42,101 nt of DNA from Sulfuricurvum sp. MLSB (GTDB taxonomy: Bacteria > Campylobacterota > Campylobacteria > Campylobacterales > Sulfurimonadaceae), in NCBI RefSeq assembly GCF_000747095.1, contig NZ_JQGL01000013.1:1-42101 (forward strand), given 5' to 3'. Below the pieces are notes generated by a model that worked only from the letters and a program-made list of their open reading frames with translations, was not told where the DNA came from and searched no databases. Below, in pieces: positions 24,277 to 33,277 of the stretch. The translations under genes and the position numbers were made by a program. The number at the start of each line of letters is the position of its first letter. Within the stretch, counting starts at the first letter, position 1.

Positions 24277-24446
24277 TCGCTTCCGTCTCCGTCAGAGGTA
24301 CTTTCACGTGTGCTGTCGGGAATGGAGGATTTGTCTTGCTCTATTTTTGATTCTTTTTCGAGCCGGGAGAGATGATAACCCCGAAAAATATAGATTAAAA
24401 AGAGGACGAAAAGAATAACGACAATCGTATCGAGGATCTGTACCAT
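24273..24446 (-). CDS. Small single-span membrane protein, 57 residues
   Basis: The ATG overlaps the stop of trmL by one base (TAATG), with AGGAG nine bases upstream. The product has an N-terminal membrane helix (about 4-22, ILDTIVVILFVLFLIYIF) and then a hydrophilic tail rich in Ser, Asp and Glu (RLEKESKIEQDKSSIPDSTR and on). It is the last gene of the leuD chain. The family is not recognised. The overlap and ribosome site make it a convincing gene despite its size. Confidence 0.7.
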   Translation of the reverse strand: MVQILDTIVVILFVLFLIYIFRGYHLSRLEKESKIEQDKSSIPDSTRESTSDGDGSD

Positions 24447-24916
24447 TACATCAGCTCCTTGTAAGTGTCAAAATTTTGCTTGATCGCTTCGTACAAAATG
24501 ATACCCGTGCTGATGGCAAGGTTGAGGCTACGCCCCTCTTTCGTCATCGGAATGGTCATCGTCTGACTAGGGTGGTTTTCCAAAAGCTCGCCCGGAAGGC
24601 CTGACGTTTCGCTCCCGAACAGCAGATAATCCCCTTTTTCAAACGTTATATCGAAATAAGGACGATCCGTTTTCGTTGTCGCAAAGAAAAAGCGTTCACG
24701 ATTCGGATGGGCTTCAAAAAACTCTTCGAGAGACTCCCATACTTTCAGATCAAGCTTATGCCAGTAATCCATCCCCGCACGGCGGAGCGCTTTTTCACTG
24801 ATATCGAACCCCAAAGGTTTGATCAGATGAAGCGTTGCGCCCGTATTCACGCAAAGCCGCCCGATGGCTCCGGTATTGTTAGGGATTTGAGGTGTGACCA
24901 GAACGATATTAAACAT
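24446..24916 (-). CDS. trmL: tRNA (cytidine(34)-2'-O)-methyltransferase
   Basis: A 156-residue SPOUT methyltransferase, the usual length for TrmL, which 2'-O-methylates the wobble base of certain leucine tRNAs. Marks are FNIVLVTPQIPNNTGAIGRLC at the start, LIKPLGFDISEKALRRAGMDYW, LLFGSETSGLP near 98-108 and IPMTKEGRSLNLAIS near 123-137, which form the trefoil-knot SAM site. The gene begins directly after the purU stop with no spacer (TAAATG). Confidence 0.95.
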   Translation of the reverse strand: MFNIVLVTPQIPNNTGAIGRLCVNTGATLHLIKPLGFDISEKALRRAGMDYWHKLDLKVWESLEEFFEAHPNRERFFFATTKTDRPYFDITFEKGDYLLFGSETSGLPGELLENHPSQTMTIPMTKEGRSLNLAISTGIILYEAIKQNFDTYKELM

Positions 24917-25759
24917 TTAAAAAATGATCGTTTTGTTGGCGTGAACGAAGATACGGTCTTCAAGAGCGAGCTTCAGGGCTTTAGAGAGGACGATTTTTTC
25001 CACATCACGGCCCGAACGCTGCATCTCTTCCCATCCGTAGGCATGATTGACGTGAATAACGTCTTGAGCAATAATCGGCCCTTCATCCAGGTTATTGTTA
25101 ACAAAATGGGCCGTTGCGCCGATGATCTTGACCCCCCGCTCATACGCCTGCTTATACGGGTTGGCACCGATAAAGGCAGGAAGGAAGGAATGGTGGATAT
25201 TGATAATTTTGTCTTCGTACGCTTCAACAAAGCGGGGTGTCAAAATACGCATGTATTTTGCCAATACGATGTAATCGATCTCGCCGAAAGCCGCAAGCTG
25301 TTTAAGGACGCGCTGTTCGTGTTCGTCACGGTCACACCCTTCATGCGATACGGTATAAAAAGGAATATCAAATTTGGAAACCAGCGGTTCAAGCAGATCA
25401 TAGTTTGAAACGACCGCTAGTATCTCGGCATCCAGTTCTCCCGCTTCGTAGCGGATCAGAATATCTCCCAGTGCGTGCGATTCTTTTGTTGCCATTAATA
25501 CGATCCGCTTTTTACGCGGAGCGATGACATCCAAATGGGCATTGGCGGGCAAAACCGATTTTAGTTCGCTCTTGAGGGCGGAGGGATCGATTTCACCTGC
25601 GACAACACTGCGCATAAAAAATTTGTTTTGGGCTTTGTCGACAAATTCGTTATTGGAAATAATGTTGAGATTACGGTGGAAAAAAATACTGGAAACTTTA
25701 TAGACCAGTCCTTTTTCATCGTTGCAGTGGATTAGTACCCGGTATTGTTTATTTATCAT
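24917..25759 (-). CDS. purU: Formyltetrahydrofolate deformylase
   Basis: A 280-residue enzyme that hydrolyses 10-formyl-THF to formate and THF, balancing one-carbon pools. An N-terminal ACT domain (about 5-80, RVLIHCNDEKGLVYKVSSIFF) is followed by a formyltransferase-like domain with YIVLAKYMRILTPRF, IINIHHSFLPAFIGANPYKQAYERGVKIIGATAHFV and DEGPIIAQDVI. The catalytic Asn/His/Asp set typical of the family lies in these blocks. AGGAT precedes the ATG. It is part of the leuD chain. Confidence 0.95.
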   Translation of the reverse strand: MINKQYRVLIHCNDEKGLVYKVSSIFFHRNLNIISNNEFVDKAQNKFFMRSVVAGEIDPSALKSELKSVLPANAHLDVIAPRKKRIVLMATKESHALGDILIRYEAGELDAEILAVVSNYDLLEPLVSKFDIPFYTVSHEGCDRDEHEQRVLKQLAAFGEIDYIVLAKYMRILTPRFVEAYEDKIINIHHSFLPAFIGANPYKQAYERGVKIIGATAHFVNNNLDEGPIIAQDVIHVNHAYGWEEMQRSGRDVEKIVLSKALKLALEDRIFVHANKTIIF

Positions 25760-25790
25760 TGTGTATCCTGAAAAGAGCGTTTGTTTAGGG

Positions 25791-26117
25791 TTATTTTAGA
25801 TTGTCCAAACGATTATCGATGGTGGCGAGGAGATATTCAAGAAAATTAAGAGTCAAATCAACCTTGGCTTCAATCTGGGCATTGTTAGGGGATTGAAACC
25901 CCTCAAAAAGAACAAGCAAACGTTCCCGGATTCCTTCGAGCCATCGTGCTTCGTCCTCACGTATCGTAGGAACGGATTCGGACAATGCAGCAGCAGGTAT
26001 CGGTTGTACCGAAGATACTTCTTCTTTAAGCGGTTCATTCTCTTCGAGTGCTTCGGGCACTGTCACTAACTCTTCGATTTCGGCCAATGTGGATAAAATG
26101 ACATCTTTTAATTCCAT
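25791..26117 (-). CDS. CiaD-like domain protein
   Basis: A 108-residue acidic protein. The N-terminus is [18 protein letters not shown], followed by a Pro/Glu-rich linker, then GIRERLLVLFEGFQSPNNAQIEAKVDLTLNFLEYLLATID. This C-terminal helix pair matches the conserved part of Campylobacter CiaD (Cj0788). In Campylobacter CiaD is a secreted effector for invasion; in a free-living relative the role must be different. The ATG at 26117 overlaps the upstream TPR gene by 10 bases; a GTG at 26132 is the alternative start. Confidence 0.75.
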   Translation of the reverse strand: MELKDVILSTLAEIEELVTVPEALEENEPLKEEVSSVQPIPAAALSESVPTIREDEARWLEGIRERLLVLFEGFQSPNNAQIEAKVDLTLNFLEYLLATIDNRLDNLK

Positions 26118-26356
26118 GCGCGAAGCAACCACCTTTCAAACTGGATAAATTCAGCCTCTTCGTCCATCTGGACGAAAAATGCTTTCATTTCGTTGTTGAC
26201 ACCCAGAAATTTCTTTCGCATCCCGGAGAGGCGGCGGATCGCGATTTTCGCATCCGAATTGTTGGGATCTTTTTTCAAAATTTCTTTGTAAATTTCAAGA
26301 GCATCTTCTTTGAGCCCCTGAAGTTCGTAAATATTGGCGAGGGTTAACGTTTGCAT
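26108..26356 (-). CDS. Short tetratricopeptide repeat protein
   Basis: An 82-residue protein with one clear TPR unit ([38 protein letters not shown]) and a C-terminal helix ([21 protein letters not shown]). It overlaps the end of leuB by 13 bases and the CiaD-like gene by 10 bases. It probably binds another protein; the CiaD-like product is an obvious candidate partner. Confidence 0.85.
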   Translation of the reverse strand: MQTLTLANIYELQGLKEDALEIYKEILKKDPNNSDAKIAIRRLSGMRKKFLGVNNEMKAFFVQMDEEAEFIQFERWLLRAWN

Positions 26357-27420
26357 TTTGCCGCAAAATTAGCAATGATAGAACCCATCTCGCTGGTCGA
26401 ACAAATCTCTTTGGCGTCAAAATTGGCAATATCTTTTGTACGGTATCCCTGTGCCAGAGCTTGTTTGATACCGAAATCTATCCGATCGGCGGCTTCATGC
26501 TCGTTTAATGCGTAGCGAAGCATCATCGAGGCACTGGCGATCGTTGCGATCGGATTGGCGATCCCCTGCCCCGCGATGTCCGGAGCCGAACCGTGGATCG
26601 GCTCGTATACGCCGATTTTGGCACCGACCGATGCGGAAGGAAGCAGTCCGATAGAACCCGAGAGCATGCTCGCTTCGTCGCTGAGGATGTCGCCGAAAAT
26701 GTTTCCGGTCAAAATGACGTCGAACTGTTTCGGATCGCGAATCAACTGCATCGCGGCATTATCGACGTACATATGGCTGAGCTCGACTTCAGGGTACTCT
26801 TTAGCCACCTCTTCGACCACTTCGCGCCACAATTGGCTGACGTCAAGAACGTTGGCTTTATCAACCGAACACACTTTTTTTGAACGATCCATTGCGATTT
26901 TGAACGCGACGTGAGCGATACGGATCACTTCCTCGCGCGTGTAGACCATCGTGTTCCATCCTTTGTTCTCGTCGCGTCCTTTGGGCTCGCCGAAATAGAT
27001 TCCGCCGATAAGTTCGCGGACGACCATCAGATCCACCCCTTTAACGATTTCAGGCTTGAGAGAGCTGGCATTGACGAGTTCGTCATACACGCTGGCCGGA
27101 CGAAGGTTGGCGAATACGCCCAGCTCTTTGCGGAAACGGAGCAATCCGCTTTCAGGGCGTTTTTCACGCGGAAGCGTATCCCATTTTTGTCCGCCGATGG
27201 CACCGAACAATACCGCGTCGCTCTCAAGGGAAACGTCAATGGTTTCCTGCGGAAGCGGATCACCCGTCACGTCGTAAGCACACCCGCCCATCAACACTTC
27301 ACGGTAGTTGAATTCGATATCTTCGCACGCGGCAACGGCATCAAGAACTTTGACCGCTTCGTCGACGATTTCAGGACCGATACCGTCCCCTTTGATCAAT
27401 GCAATGTTATATGTTTTCAT
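26344..27420 (-). CDS. leuB: 3-isopropylmalate dehydrogenase
   Basis: A 358-residue NAD-dependent oxidative decarboxylase of leucine synthesis. It begins [25 protein letters not shown] and shows [32 protein letters not shown], and the metal-binding [21 protein letters not shown] and [32 protein letters not shown] overlaps the leuD stop and directly precedes the ATG, so translation of the two is coupled. Confidence 0.97.
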   Translation of the reverse strand: MKTYNIALIKGDGIGPEIVDEAVKVLDAVAACEDIEFNYREVLMGGCAYDVTGDPLPQETIDVSLESDAVLFGAIGGQKWDTLPREKRPESGLLRFRKELGVFANLRPASVYDELVNASSLKPEIVKGVDLMVVRELIGGIYFGEPKGRDENKGWNTMVYTREEVIRIAHVAFKIAMDRSKKVCSVDKANVLDVSQLWREVVEEVAKEYPEVELSHMYVDNAAMQLIRDPKQFDVILTGNIFGDILSDEASMLSGSIGLLPSASVGAKIGVYEPIHGSAPDIAGQGIANPIATIASASMMLRYALNEHEAADRIDFGIKQALAQGYRTKDIANFDAKEICSTSEMGSIIANFAAKCKR

Positions 27421-27924
27421 TTATTTCTCCTGGGCGGCTATTTCGGCTTGTGCGTAGTTCATCAGACCGCCTGCGGCGATGAGCTCCTGCATAAACGGCG
27501 GGATCGGGATAAATTTGTAGACTTTTCCGTTGCTTTGATTGGTAATGGTCCCTGCGTCCATGTCGATGCTTACTTTTTCGCCCTCTTTGATTTCCAAAGA
27601 TTCGGGAAGTTCAAAAATAGGAAGCCCCATGTTAAATGCGTTGCGGTAAAAAATACGGGCAAACGTCGGTGCGATAACCGCTGCGACGCCGGCAGCTTTC
27701 AGTGCGATCGGAGCGTGTTCTCGCGATGAGCCGCATCCGAAGTTTTCATCAGCGACAATGATGTCTCCGGGAGTCATTTTGTTCACGAATGCCGGATCGG
27801 CATCTTCCATGACGTGCTTGGCAAGTTCTTTGGGATCCGAGGTATTTAGATAACGGGCGGCAATAATAAGGTCGGTATCGATATCTTTACCGAAATTCCA
27901 AACTTTCCCTTCAATTTTTTGCAT
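27421..27924 (-). CDS. leuD: 3-isopropylmalate dehydratase small subunit
   Basis: A 167-residue small subunit of isopropylmalate isomerase, the step before LeuB. It has GKVWNFGKDIDTDLIIAARYLN, ADENFGCGSSREHAPIALKAAGVAAVIAPTFARIFYRNAFNMGLP. The large subunit gene leuC is not in the window. It is the first gene of the chain running to 24273 and has a good -10 box. Confidence 0.96.
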   Translation of the reverse strand: MQKIEGKVWNFGKDIDTDLIIAARYLNTSDPKELAKHVMEDADPAFVNKMTPGDIIVADENFGCGSSREHAPIALKAAGVAAVIAPTFARIFYRNAFNMGLPIFELPESLEIKEGEKVSIDMDAGTITNQSNGKVYKFIPIPPFMQELIAAGGLMNYAQAEIAAQEK

Positions 27925-27958
27925 CGAAAATCCTATATAGTGTCGTAAAATTGAAGGG

Positions 27959-27964
27959 ATTATA
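27959..27964 (-). promoter_or_regulatory. -10 box for leuD
   Basis: The minus strand reads GCTATAATCCC, a perfect -10 box 35 bases upstream of the leuD ATG. No leucine-rich leader peptide is visible. Confidence 0.6.
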
Positions 27965-27978
27965 GCTAAAGAACTATT

Positions 27979-28000
27979 AAATCCCCAAGAAAGGGGCTTT
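27979..28000 (-). terminator. Possible terminator after flgG
   Basis: On the minus strand AAGCCCC-TTTCTT-GGGGATTT can form a short GC stem about 15 bases after the flgG stop, followed by ATTTAATAG. The stem is short and the tail imperfect. Confidence 0.4.
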
Positions 28001-28014
28001 AATATTTTTCAATA

Positions 28015-28803
28015 TTAGCGTTTAAGGCTATTTGTAGTGGACAGCATCTCATCACTCGTAGTGATGACTTTGGAGTTGGCATCGTACGCGCGCTGTCCTG
28101 TAATCAGGTCTGTCAGCTCAACAACGAGCTGGACATTGGAGAGTTCCACAAATCCCTGACGGATATTACCGAGCCCCTCTTCGCCGGGGGTACCTTCAAT
28201 CGGCTGTCCGGAGCTGTCTGTTTCTACAAATAGATTGTCTCCCATTGCATGCAAACCGGCCGGGTTGATAAAATTGGTCAGCGATATCTGACCGACTTGC
28301 GTCGCCTGTGCCTGCCCGCTCTGGGTCACGCTGACAATACCGTCAACGCCGATGCTGATGTTGGTGGAGTCTTCAGGAACGACGATCTCAGGAACAAGGC
28401 GATAGCCGTCTGAATTGACGATTGTACCGTTTTCATCGAGCTTGAACGATCCGTTGCGGGTATATACTTCGGTACCGTTAGGAAGCTCGAGTTTGAAAAA
28501 CCCTTTTCCTGTCACTGCTACATCCAGCGTATTATCGGTCTGTTTCAAACTTCCTTCGGTAAAAATCTTGTTAATGGCCGTCGGACGAACCCCAAGCCCC
28601 ACTTCGATTCCGGTCGGAGATTTGGTCGTATCGCTCGTCGACGTCCCTGCGTAGCTCATAACCTTGTACATCAAATCGGCGAACTCGGCGCGCGATTTTT
28701 TATACCCCATTGTATTGACGTTGGCAATGTTATTGGCGGTTGTATCGATCTGGGTCTGCATAGCGAGCATTCCGGTTGAGCTCGTATAAAGTGATTGCAT
28801 CAT
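28015..28803 (-). CDS. flgG: Flagellar distal rod protein FlgG
   Basis: A 262-residue protein matching FlgG at its usual length. The N-terminal helix signature is MQSLYTSSTGMLAMQTQIDTTANNIANVNTMGYKKSRAEF; the middle has GKGFFKLELPNGTEVYTRNGSFKLDENG; the C-terminal helix is RQGFVELSNVQLVVELTDLITGQRAYDANSKVI. FlgG builds the distal rod of the flagellar motor. AGGAG lies nine bases before the first of two tandem ATGs. It follows the FlgF-like gene by 19 bases. Confidence 0.96.
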   Translation of the reverse strand: MMQSLYTSSTGMLAMQTQIDTTANNIANVNTMGYKKSRAEFADLMYKVMSYAGTSTSDTTKSPTGIEVGLGVRPTAINKIFTEGSLKQTDNTLDVAVTGKGFFKLELPNGTEVYTRNGSFKLDENGTIVNSDGYRLVPEIVVPEDSTNISIGVDGIVSVTQSGQAQATQVGQISLTNFINPAGLHAMGDNLFVETDSSGQPIEGTPGEEGLGNIRQGFVELSNVQLVVELTDLITGQRAYDANSKVITTSDEMLSTTNSLKR

Positions 28804-28822
28804 GGCTTAGGTCTCCTTAGGT

Positions 28823-29635
28823 TTATCGTCGTGTAGCGCCGATTTTTTCAATGGCGTCTTTATTGAGATCGTTCATCTGCGAATCCATCGCTTTTTGATA
28901 CATTCCGACCAAACGGTTGGCTTCGACAAGGGCGATCATTTCGTTTACGGCGTTGACGTTGCTTTTTTCCACAAAGCCCTGCATAACGCTTCCGCTGTCC
29001 GCCAGCGGGGCAAGAGGATCGGCGGGATCAGGAATATAGAGGTTTTCCCCTTCTTTGCTGAGCATACGGATGTTTTGCGGCTCGATAACCATCATCTTTT
29101 TAGCAGGTGCCATTTCGGTTGTTCCGGCAATATTCGCGGCGATTTGGCCGTTTTTATCGATAGTGACAATCGTGTTTTGCGGATTAAGAGTAATCGGGGT
29201 TCTATCGGCGGCAAGAACTTCATATCCCTGTTTGGTCACCAGCTTTCCCTCTTCATTAAGGGTAAAAGTACCGTTGCGGGTCAGCCGGACGCCCTGTGGG
29301 GTATTGACGGCAAAGAACTGCCCTTCTTTCGCCAGCGCAAGATCAAAAGTGTTGTCGGTACGCTGCATCGATCCGAGCGAAAAATCGGTATAACCGTCGG
29401 TAATTTGCGGAACACGGCTCATCGAACGGTTGAAATATTGCGCCGCTTCCTGAGTATGATTCGGAATCGGCAACTCGTTTTGCGCTTCTTTGAAAAGACG
29501 CACGAAATCGCCCGTAATAAGCTGATCGCGTTTATACCCTGCCGTATTGGCATTGGCAAGGTTATTAGCTATCGTGTCCATACGATTGAACTGAGCAACC
29601 ATACCGCCCGTTGCCGCATAATATCCGGTCTGCAT
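28823..29635 (-). CDS. Flagellar rod/hook-basal body protein, FlgF-like
   Basis: A 270-residue homologue of FlgG/FlgF: MQTGYYAATGGMVAQFNRMDTIANNLANANTAGYKRD at the start, LALAKEGQFFAVNTPQGVRLTRNGTFTLNEEGKLV in the middle, and MQGFVEKSNVNAVNEMIALVEANRLVGMYQKAMDS near the end. By position and sequence it is the proximal-rod FlgF or the second FlgG-type protein of Campylobacterota. It is the first gene after a near-consensus sigma-54 promoter and is co-transcribed with flgG. Confidence 0.92.
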   Translation of the reverse strand: MQTGYYAATGGMVAQFNRMDTIANNLANANTAGYKRDQLITGDFVRLFKEAQNELPIPNHTQEAAQYFNRSMSRVPQITDGYTDFSLGSMQRTDNTFDLALAKEGQFFAVNTPQGVRLTRNGTFTLNEEGKLVTKQGYEVLAADRTPITLNPQNTIVTIDKNGQIAANIAGTTEMAPAKKMMVIEPQNIRMLSKEGENLYIPDPADPLAPLADSGSVMQGFVEKSNVNAVNEMIALVEANRLVGMYQKAMDSQMNDLNKDAIEKIGATRR

Positions 29636-29668
29636 AATCTTACATCCTTGGTCGATTTTGTGACTAAA

Positions 29669-29684
29669 AGCAACTAGCGTTCCA
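29669..29684 (-). promoter_or_regulatory. Sigma-54 promoter of the flgF-like/flgG unit
   Basis: The minus strand reads TGGAACGCTAGTTGCT, compared with the consensus TGGCACG-N4-TTGC[A/T]. Only one base differs, and the GG and GC are exactly 10 bases apart. Initiation about 12 bases past the GC gives a leader of some 20 bases before the ATG at 29635. Sigma-54 control of rod and hook genes is well known in Campylobacter and Helicobacter. Confidence 0.78.
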
Positions 29685-29742
29685 TATTTGATCTTCCATT
29701 TTTATCAAATTATCCATTAAGGCTAATTTATATAAATTTCGG

Positions 29743-29748
29743 TATAAT
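29743..29748 (+). promoter_or_regulatory. -10 box for rpoD
   Basis: CGGTATAATCCC contains a perfect TATAAT, 36 bases before the rpoD ATG. Confidence 0.6.
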
Positions 29749-29784
29749 CCCAATCTTTTTAAACGACAAGGGAGCCCTCCTCGT

Positions 29785-31647
29785 ATGAGCGTCAAAGATC
29801 TAAACAAACACATCGAAACCCTCTTTTCCGAACACAAATCAAAAAACTGCTTGACCTATGAAGCGATCGTCGAACCGTTTGACAAACAACCGACGCTGGC
29901 ACAGGCCAAATCAGTTTTAAAATTGGCTCAGAAACATAAAATCTGCCTTTTTACATCCTCAGAACATGCCAAGATGCTCAATCAACAGGAAGCCGCAGCA
30001 AAACGGGCCGCCCAGCTCAAGTACATTGAAGAAGCAACCGGCGACGAATTTGACATTCTCAAGCAACACGAACTGCTCGAGTGGTCGCGCTCGGATTCTC
30101 CGGTTCGTATGTACCTTCGTGAAATGGGACAGATCCCTCTTCTGACAAAAGATGAAGAGATCGAAATTTCCAAACGGATGGAAATGGGAGAAGGGATTAT
30201 TATCGATGCAATCTGTTCGGTACCTTATCTGATCGATTTCATCCTCGATTACAAAGATCCGCTTATCAACCGCGAACGCCGCGTCAAAGAGCTTTTCAAA
30301 AGCTTCGAAGACGAAAGCGAAGACGAAGGCGACGATGACACCGAAGACGAAGCCGATGAAGAAGAAGTGAGCGAAAAAGCTCCTTCGGCCAAGGACAAGA
30401 AACGGGTAGAAAAAGTCGTCACCTCCTTCAAAGCGCTTGAAAAAGCGAAAAAAGAATGGGTCAAAGCGACCGAAAAAGTGCTTGATGAATGTCCGGTCGA
30501 AGATATGGATCCCGAATACGTTCTCCATTTCATGGCGGTAAGCTTCAAAAAGAAAAGCCTTAAAGAAGCGCTTCTTGACCTTGGGCCAACCTCCAAACTG
30601 ATCAATGAGCTCGTACGATCTATGGAAACCGCTCTACGAAGCGATGAAGGTTTTGAACGCGAACTCAAGCGCCTTGAATATAAACTTCCGCTATTCAACG
30701 ATCAACTCAAAAAGAACCACATGGCAATTCTTGCCAAAATTTGCGATCTCAGCAAGGAAGATATTGCGGCCAAAGTTCCTGAAGCAACCATGGTCAGCAC
30801 CTATATGGAAATCAAAAAACTGATCCAGACCAAAGAGGCCTCTAAAGGCGGATTTAATATGGAACCTGAAAAGCTGGCCGATATCCTCGAGCAGATCAAA
30901 CGGGGTAAAAGCATTTCCGAAACTGCCAAAACCCGTATGGCCAAATCGAATCTCCGTCTGGTTGTATCGATTGCCAAACGCTATACCAATCGCGGTTTGC
31001 CGTTCCTTGACCTGATTCAGGAAGGAAATATCGGATTGATGAAAGCGGTCGACAAGTTCGAATACCAAAAAGGGTACAAGTTCTCGACCTATGCGACATG
31101 GTGGATCCGACAGGCAATCAGCCGCGCCATCGCCGATCAAGCGCGCACGATTCGTATTCCGATCCATATGATCGAAACGATCAATCGCATCAATAAGATC
31201 ATGCGCAAACACCTTCAGGAACACGGAAAAGAGCCGGATGTCGAAACCATCGCGGAAGAAGTAGGCCTATCCGTTGAGAAAGTCAAAAACGTCATCAAAA
31301 TCACGAAAGAGCCGATTTCTCTCGAAGCACCGATCGGAAACGAAGAAGACGGCCGTTTTGGAGATTTCATTGAAGACAAAATGTCGATCTCTCCGTCTGA
31401 CGCTGTTTTAAAAGACGATTTAAAAGTGCAGATCGAAGGGGTTCTTGAACAACTGAATGAGCGTGAAAAAGCCGTCATCAAGATGCGTTTCGGTATCATG
31501 GATGACGAAAGCGACCGCACTCTCGAAGAGATCGGAAAAGAGCTCAACGTGACTAGGGAGCGGGTTCGTCAGATCGAATCCAGTGCGATCAAAAAACTTA
31601 AACACCCCAAAGTGGGCCGTAAACTTAAAAACTACATCGAGGATTAA
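29785..31647 (+). CDS. rpoD: Primary sigma factor RpoD (sigma-70)
   Basis: A 620-residue housekeeping sigma factor. Region 1.1 is at about 1-70, region 1.2 at about 105-135 ([21 protein letters not shown]), and a non-conserved spacer holds a very acidic stretch (about 175-198). Regions 2-3 start near 384 ([59 protein letters not shown]), and region 4 near 555-620 has the -35-binding helix-turn-helix ([20 protein letters not shown]). AAGGGAG lies ten bases before the ATG. It overlaps the next gene by one base. Confidence 0.98.
   Translation: MSVKDLNKHIETLFSEHKSKNCLTYEAIVEPFDKQPTLAQAKSVLKLAQKHKICLFTSSEHAKMLNQQEAAAKRAAQLKYIEEATGDEFDILKQHELLEWSRSDSPVRMYLREMGQIPLLTKDEEIEISKRMEMGEGIIIDAICSVPYLIDFILDYKDPLINRERRVKELFKSFEDESEDEGDDDTEDEADEEEVSEKAPSAKDKKRVEKVVTSFKALEKAKKEWVKATEKVLDECPVEDMDPEYVLHFMAVSFKKKSLKEALLDLGPTSKLINELVRSMETALRSDEGFERELKRLEYKLPLFNDQLKKNHMAILAKICDLSKEDIAAKVPEATMVSTYMEIKKLIQTKEASKGGFNMEPEKLADILEQIKRGKSISETAKTRMAKSNLRLVVSIAKRYTNRGLPFLDLIQEGNIGLMKAVDKFEYQKGYKFSTYATWWIRQAISRAIADQARTIRIPIHMIETINRINKIMRKHLQEHGKEPDVETIAEEVGLSVEKVKNVIKITKEPISLEAPIGNEEDGRFGDFIEDKMSISPSDAVLKDDLKVQIEGVLEQLNEREKAVIKMRFGIMDDESDRTLEEIGKELNVTRERVRQIESSAIKKLKHPKVGRKLKNYIED
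30307..30375 (+). repeat. Low-complexity acidic repeat inside rpoD
   Basis: A run of GAAGAC/GAAGGC/GACGAT-type codons encodes an almost purely Asp/Glu segment (residues about 175-197) in the spacer between regions 1.2 and 2.1. Such segments vary in length between related sigma factors. Confidence 0.6.
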
Positions 31648-32333
31648 TGACGTTTGATCAGCAATGGATTGAGTTCGATTTCAATCCGTTTATCCTTTTC
31701 AACGCAAGCGGTAAAATCGTGTCGCTCAACACGGAGGCGCAATATCTCCTCGGAGCGGTCGAAGCCTCCGCCGTTTACAAAATTGCGACGACCTATGCCA
31801 GCTCTTCTTTCGGATTCAAAACGACTTTTCTGGAGCTTGAATTCGGACGATTCAAGTTTTTCGGCATCACCGTCGGCTACGAAGATGAAGAACACATCGG
31901 TATTCGTCTTTATCAGCTCCCCTCTTTCCAGTTTACGAAACAAAAACCCGAAGGACAGCTCGTTAACGTCTATACGCTGATCGATCTGTGTATCAGCTCC
32001 AATTCGATCGGAACGCAAACCCGTTTTCTGAAAGAACTCGACCCTACGATTCCTGAAATCCGCCTGCAGACAGAACTGTTTATCAAACTGCTCAATAAAA
32101 TTTATGTGGCAATGACCGGAAACGAAAAAATAACCACGCGGCTGTTTTTCCGTGTCGGCGAACACATCAAGTTCGAAGGTGAAAAATATTCGCTTTTTTC
32201 CATCGAAATCATATCAGACACCGTCATCCGCAGATATCTGCCCGATATTTCCCATTTGGCCGAAGAAAACAATCTCTTCGTCGATGTAAAAGACCAACGT
32301 ATTACGATCAACGTTCCGATGATTGTGAAGTAA
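31647..32333 (+). CDS. Unknown protein coupled to rpoD, PAS-like N-terminus
   Basis: A 228-residue soluble protein. The start WIEFDFNPFILFNASGKIVSLNTEAQYLLG is like the first strands of a PAS sensor domain. The rest (for example VNVYTLIDLCISSNSIGTQTRFLKELDPTIPEIRLQTELFIKLLNKIYVAM, then KITTRLFFRVGEHIKFEGEKYSLFSIEI) recalls the helical and ATPase-like folds of sensor kinases, but without H, N, G1 or G2 boxes. The ATG overlaps the rpoD stop (TAATG), so the two are coupled, suggesting a link to transcription or its control. The function is unknown. Confidence 0.85.
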   Translation: MTFDQQWIEFDFNPFILFNASGKIVSLNTEAQYLLGAVEASAVYKIATTYASSSFGFKTTFLELEFGRFKFFGITVGYEDEEHIGIRLYQLPSFQFTKQKPEGQLVNVYTLIDLCISSNSIGTQTRFLKELDPTIPEIRLQTELFIKLLNKIYVAMTGNEKITTRLFFRVGEHIKFEGEKYSLFSIEIISDTVIRRYLPDISHLAEENNLFVDVKDQRITINVPMIVK

Positions 32334-33275
32334 TTAATTTTTTAAAATCTCTTCACGCGTATCCCGGAGCATCTTCTGGATTTCCGGGTCCTTACTTACC
32401 GCATTATCCAACAGAGCCAATCCTTCTTTTTTTCGCCCTGTTTTCGATAAAAGGATTGCCAAATTATTGAGAGCAAGAGGATGGGAAGGATTCGTCAATA
32501 AAAAATGCCGATAACTCTCCTCCGCTTCGTTAAAACGATGCAACCGGTAATAGCTGTTGGCTAAAATTAAATGGATATCCGACTCATCAGGCCAGCGAAT
32601 CAACGCACTTTTGTAGCTTAGAATCGCTTCATCGACCATACCGATTTTTTCCAGTTCATACACGGACCGCAAGAATTTTTTTGACAAAGCTGATGCGGGT
32701 ATCTCTCCCGGGGGAAGAAGGACAACGCCCCAATTCTCACTGCGTTTCCACAGTTCAGCAAAGGTTTCGACCGCTATCGGTTCGTTCGGCTGATCCGAAA
32801 AATGAGTTATTACTTCGCGCCTTCCTCCATCGTATCCGTTAACAGGAATATAATGCCATAGAGGATACCACGAATAACTTCGATTGATTAATACAATAAC
32901 GGGATGATGAGCGGCTAGTTCACGAAATAATGCGTCGAAATTCGGTTCTAACGGATAGGCTATAAGGCCGTTTGCGCGCGCGGCACTCACAAGTTCGACC
33001 TGCAAAGTCCCTTTTTTGAGGGGAATAAATGTTCGTTGGTCAAGTTCCTCTATCGATAATTTAGGAGTATATCCACTGACAGAGTGCCAATACAATGAGA
33101 CCATTTGGACAGATGTTGAGCCGCATAGATCTGCACGCGGCGGAATAAAAGGAACATTTATGGACGTTGAAGGATACTCTCTCCCCGGCGGGAGAGGATT
33201 TTTGGGTACACAACCGCTTAGCATTAGTAAAGCAACAGTTGTGCATAAAAAGATAAAGCAGTTTCTTATCGCCAC
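32334..33275 (-). CDS. PA2778-type cysteine peptidase-like lipoprotein with TPRs
   Basis: A 313-residue protein with lipobox LMLSGC (C22). A C39-like papain-fold domain follows (about 35-190): the putative nucleophile is in RADLCGSTSVQMVSLYW and the histidine in LWHYIPVNGYDGG. Then come about three TPRs (about 200-310: AILSYKSALIRWPDESDIHLILANSYYRLHRFNEAEESYRHFL). This is the PA2778 family architecture. It starts with GTG two bases after the PA2779-like stop, without an obvious ribosome site. The function of the family is not established; the fold suggests a periplasmic peptidase. Confidence 0.88.
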   Translation of the reverse strand: MAIRNCFIFLCTTVALLMLSGCVPKNPLPPGREYPSTSINVPFIPPRADLCGSTSVQMVSLYWHSVSGYTPKLSIEELDQRTFIPLKKGTLQVELVSAARANGLIAYPLEPNFDALFRELAAHHPVIVLINRSYSWYPLWHYIPVNGYDGGRREVITHFSDQPNEPIAVETFAELWKRSENWGVVLLPPGEIPASALSKKFLRSVYELEKIGMVDEAILSYKSALIRWPDESDIHLILANSYYRLHRFNEAEESYRHFLLTNPSHPLALNNLAILLSKTGRKKEGLALLDNAVSKDPEIQKMLRDTREEILKN

Positions 33276-33277
33276 GT

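Noticed and set aside
26911-27729. Plus-strand 272-codon frame opposite leuB/leuD
   Set aside because: It crosses the junction of two real opposite-strand genes and has no recognisable features.
32325-32356. GTGAAG...CTTCAC inverted repeat between the rpoD-linked gene and the PA2778-type gene
   Set aside because: A 6-bp stem with a 20-base AT-rich loop within coding ends is too weak to call a terminator.
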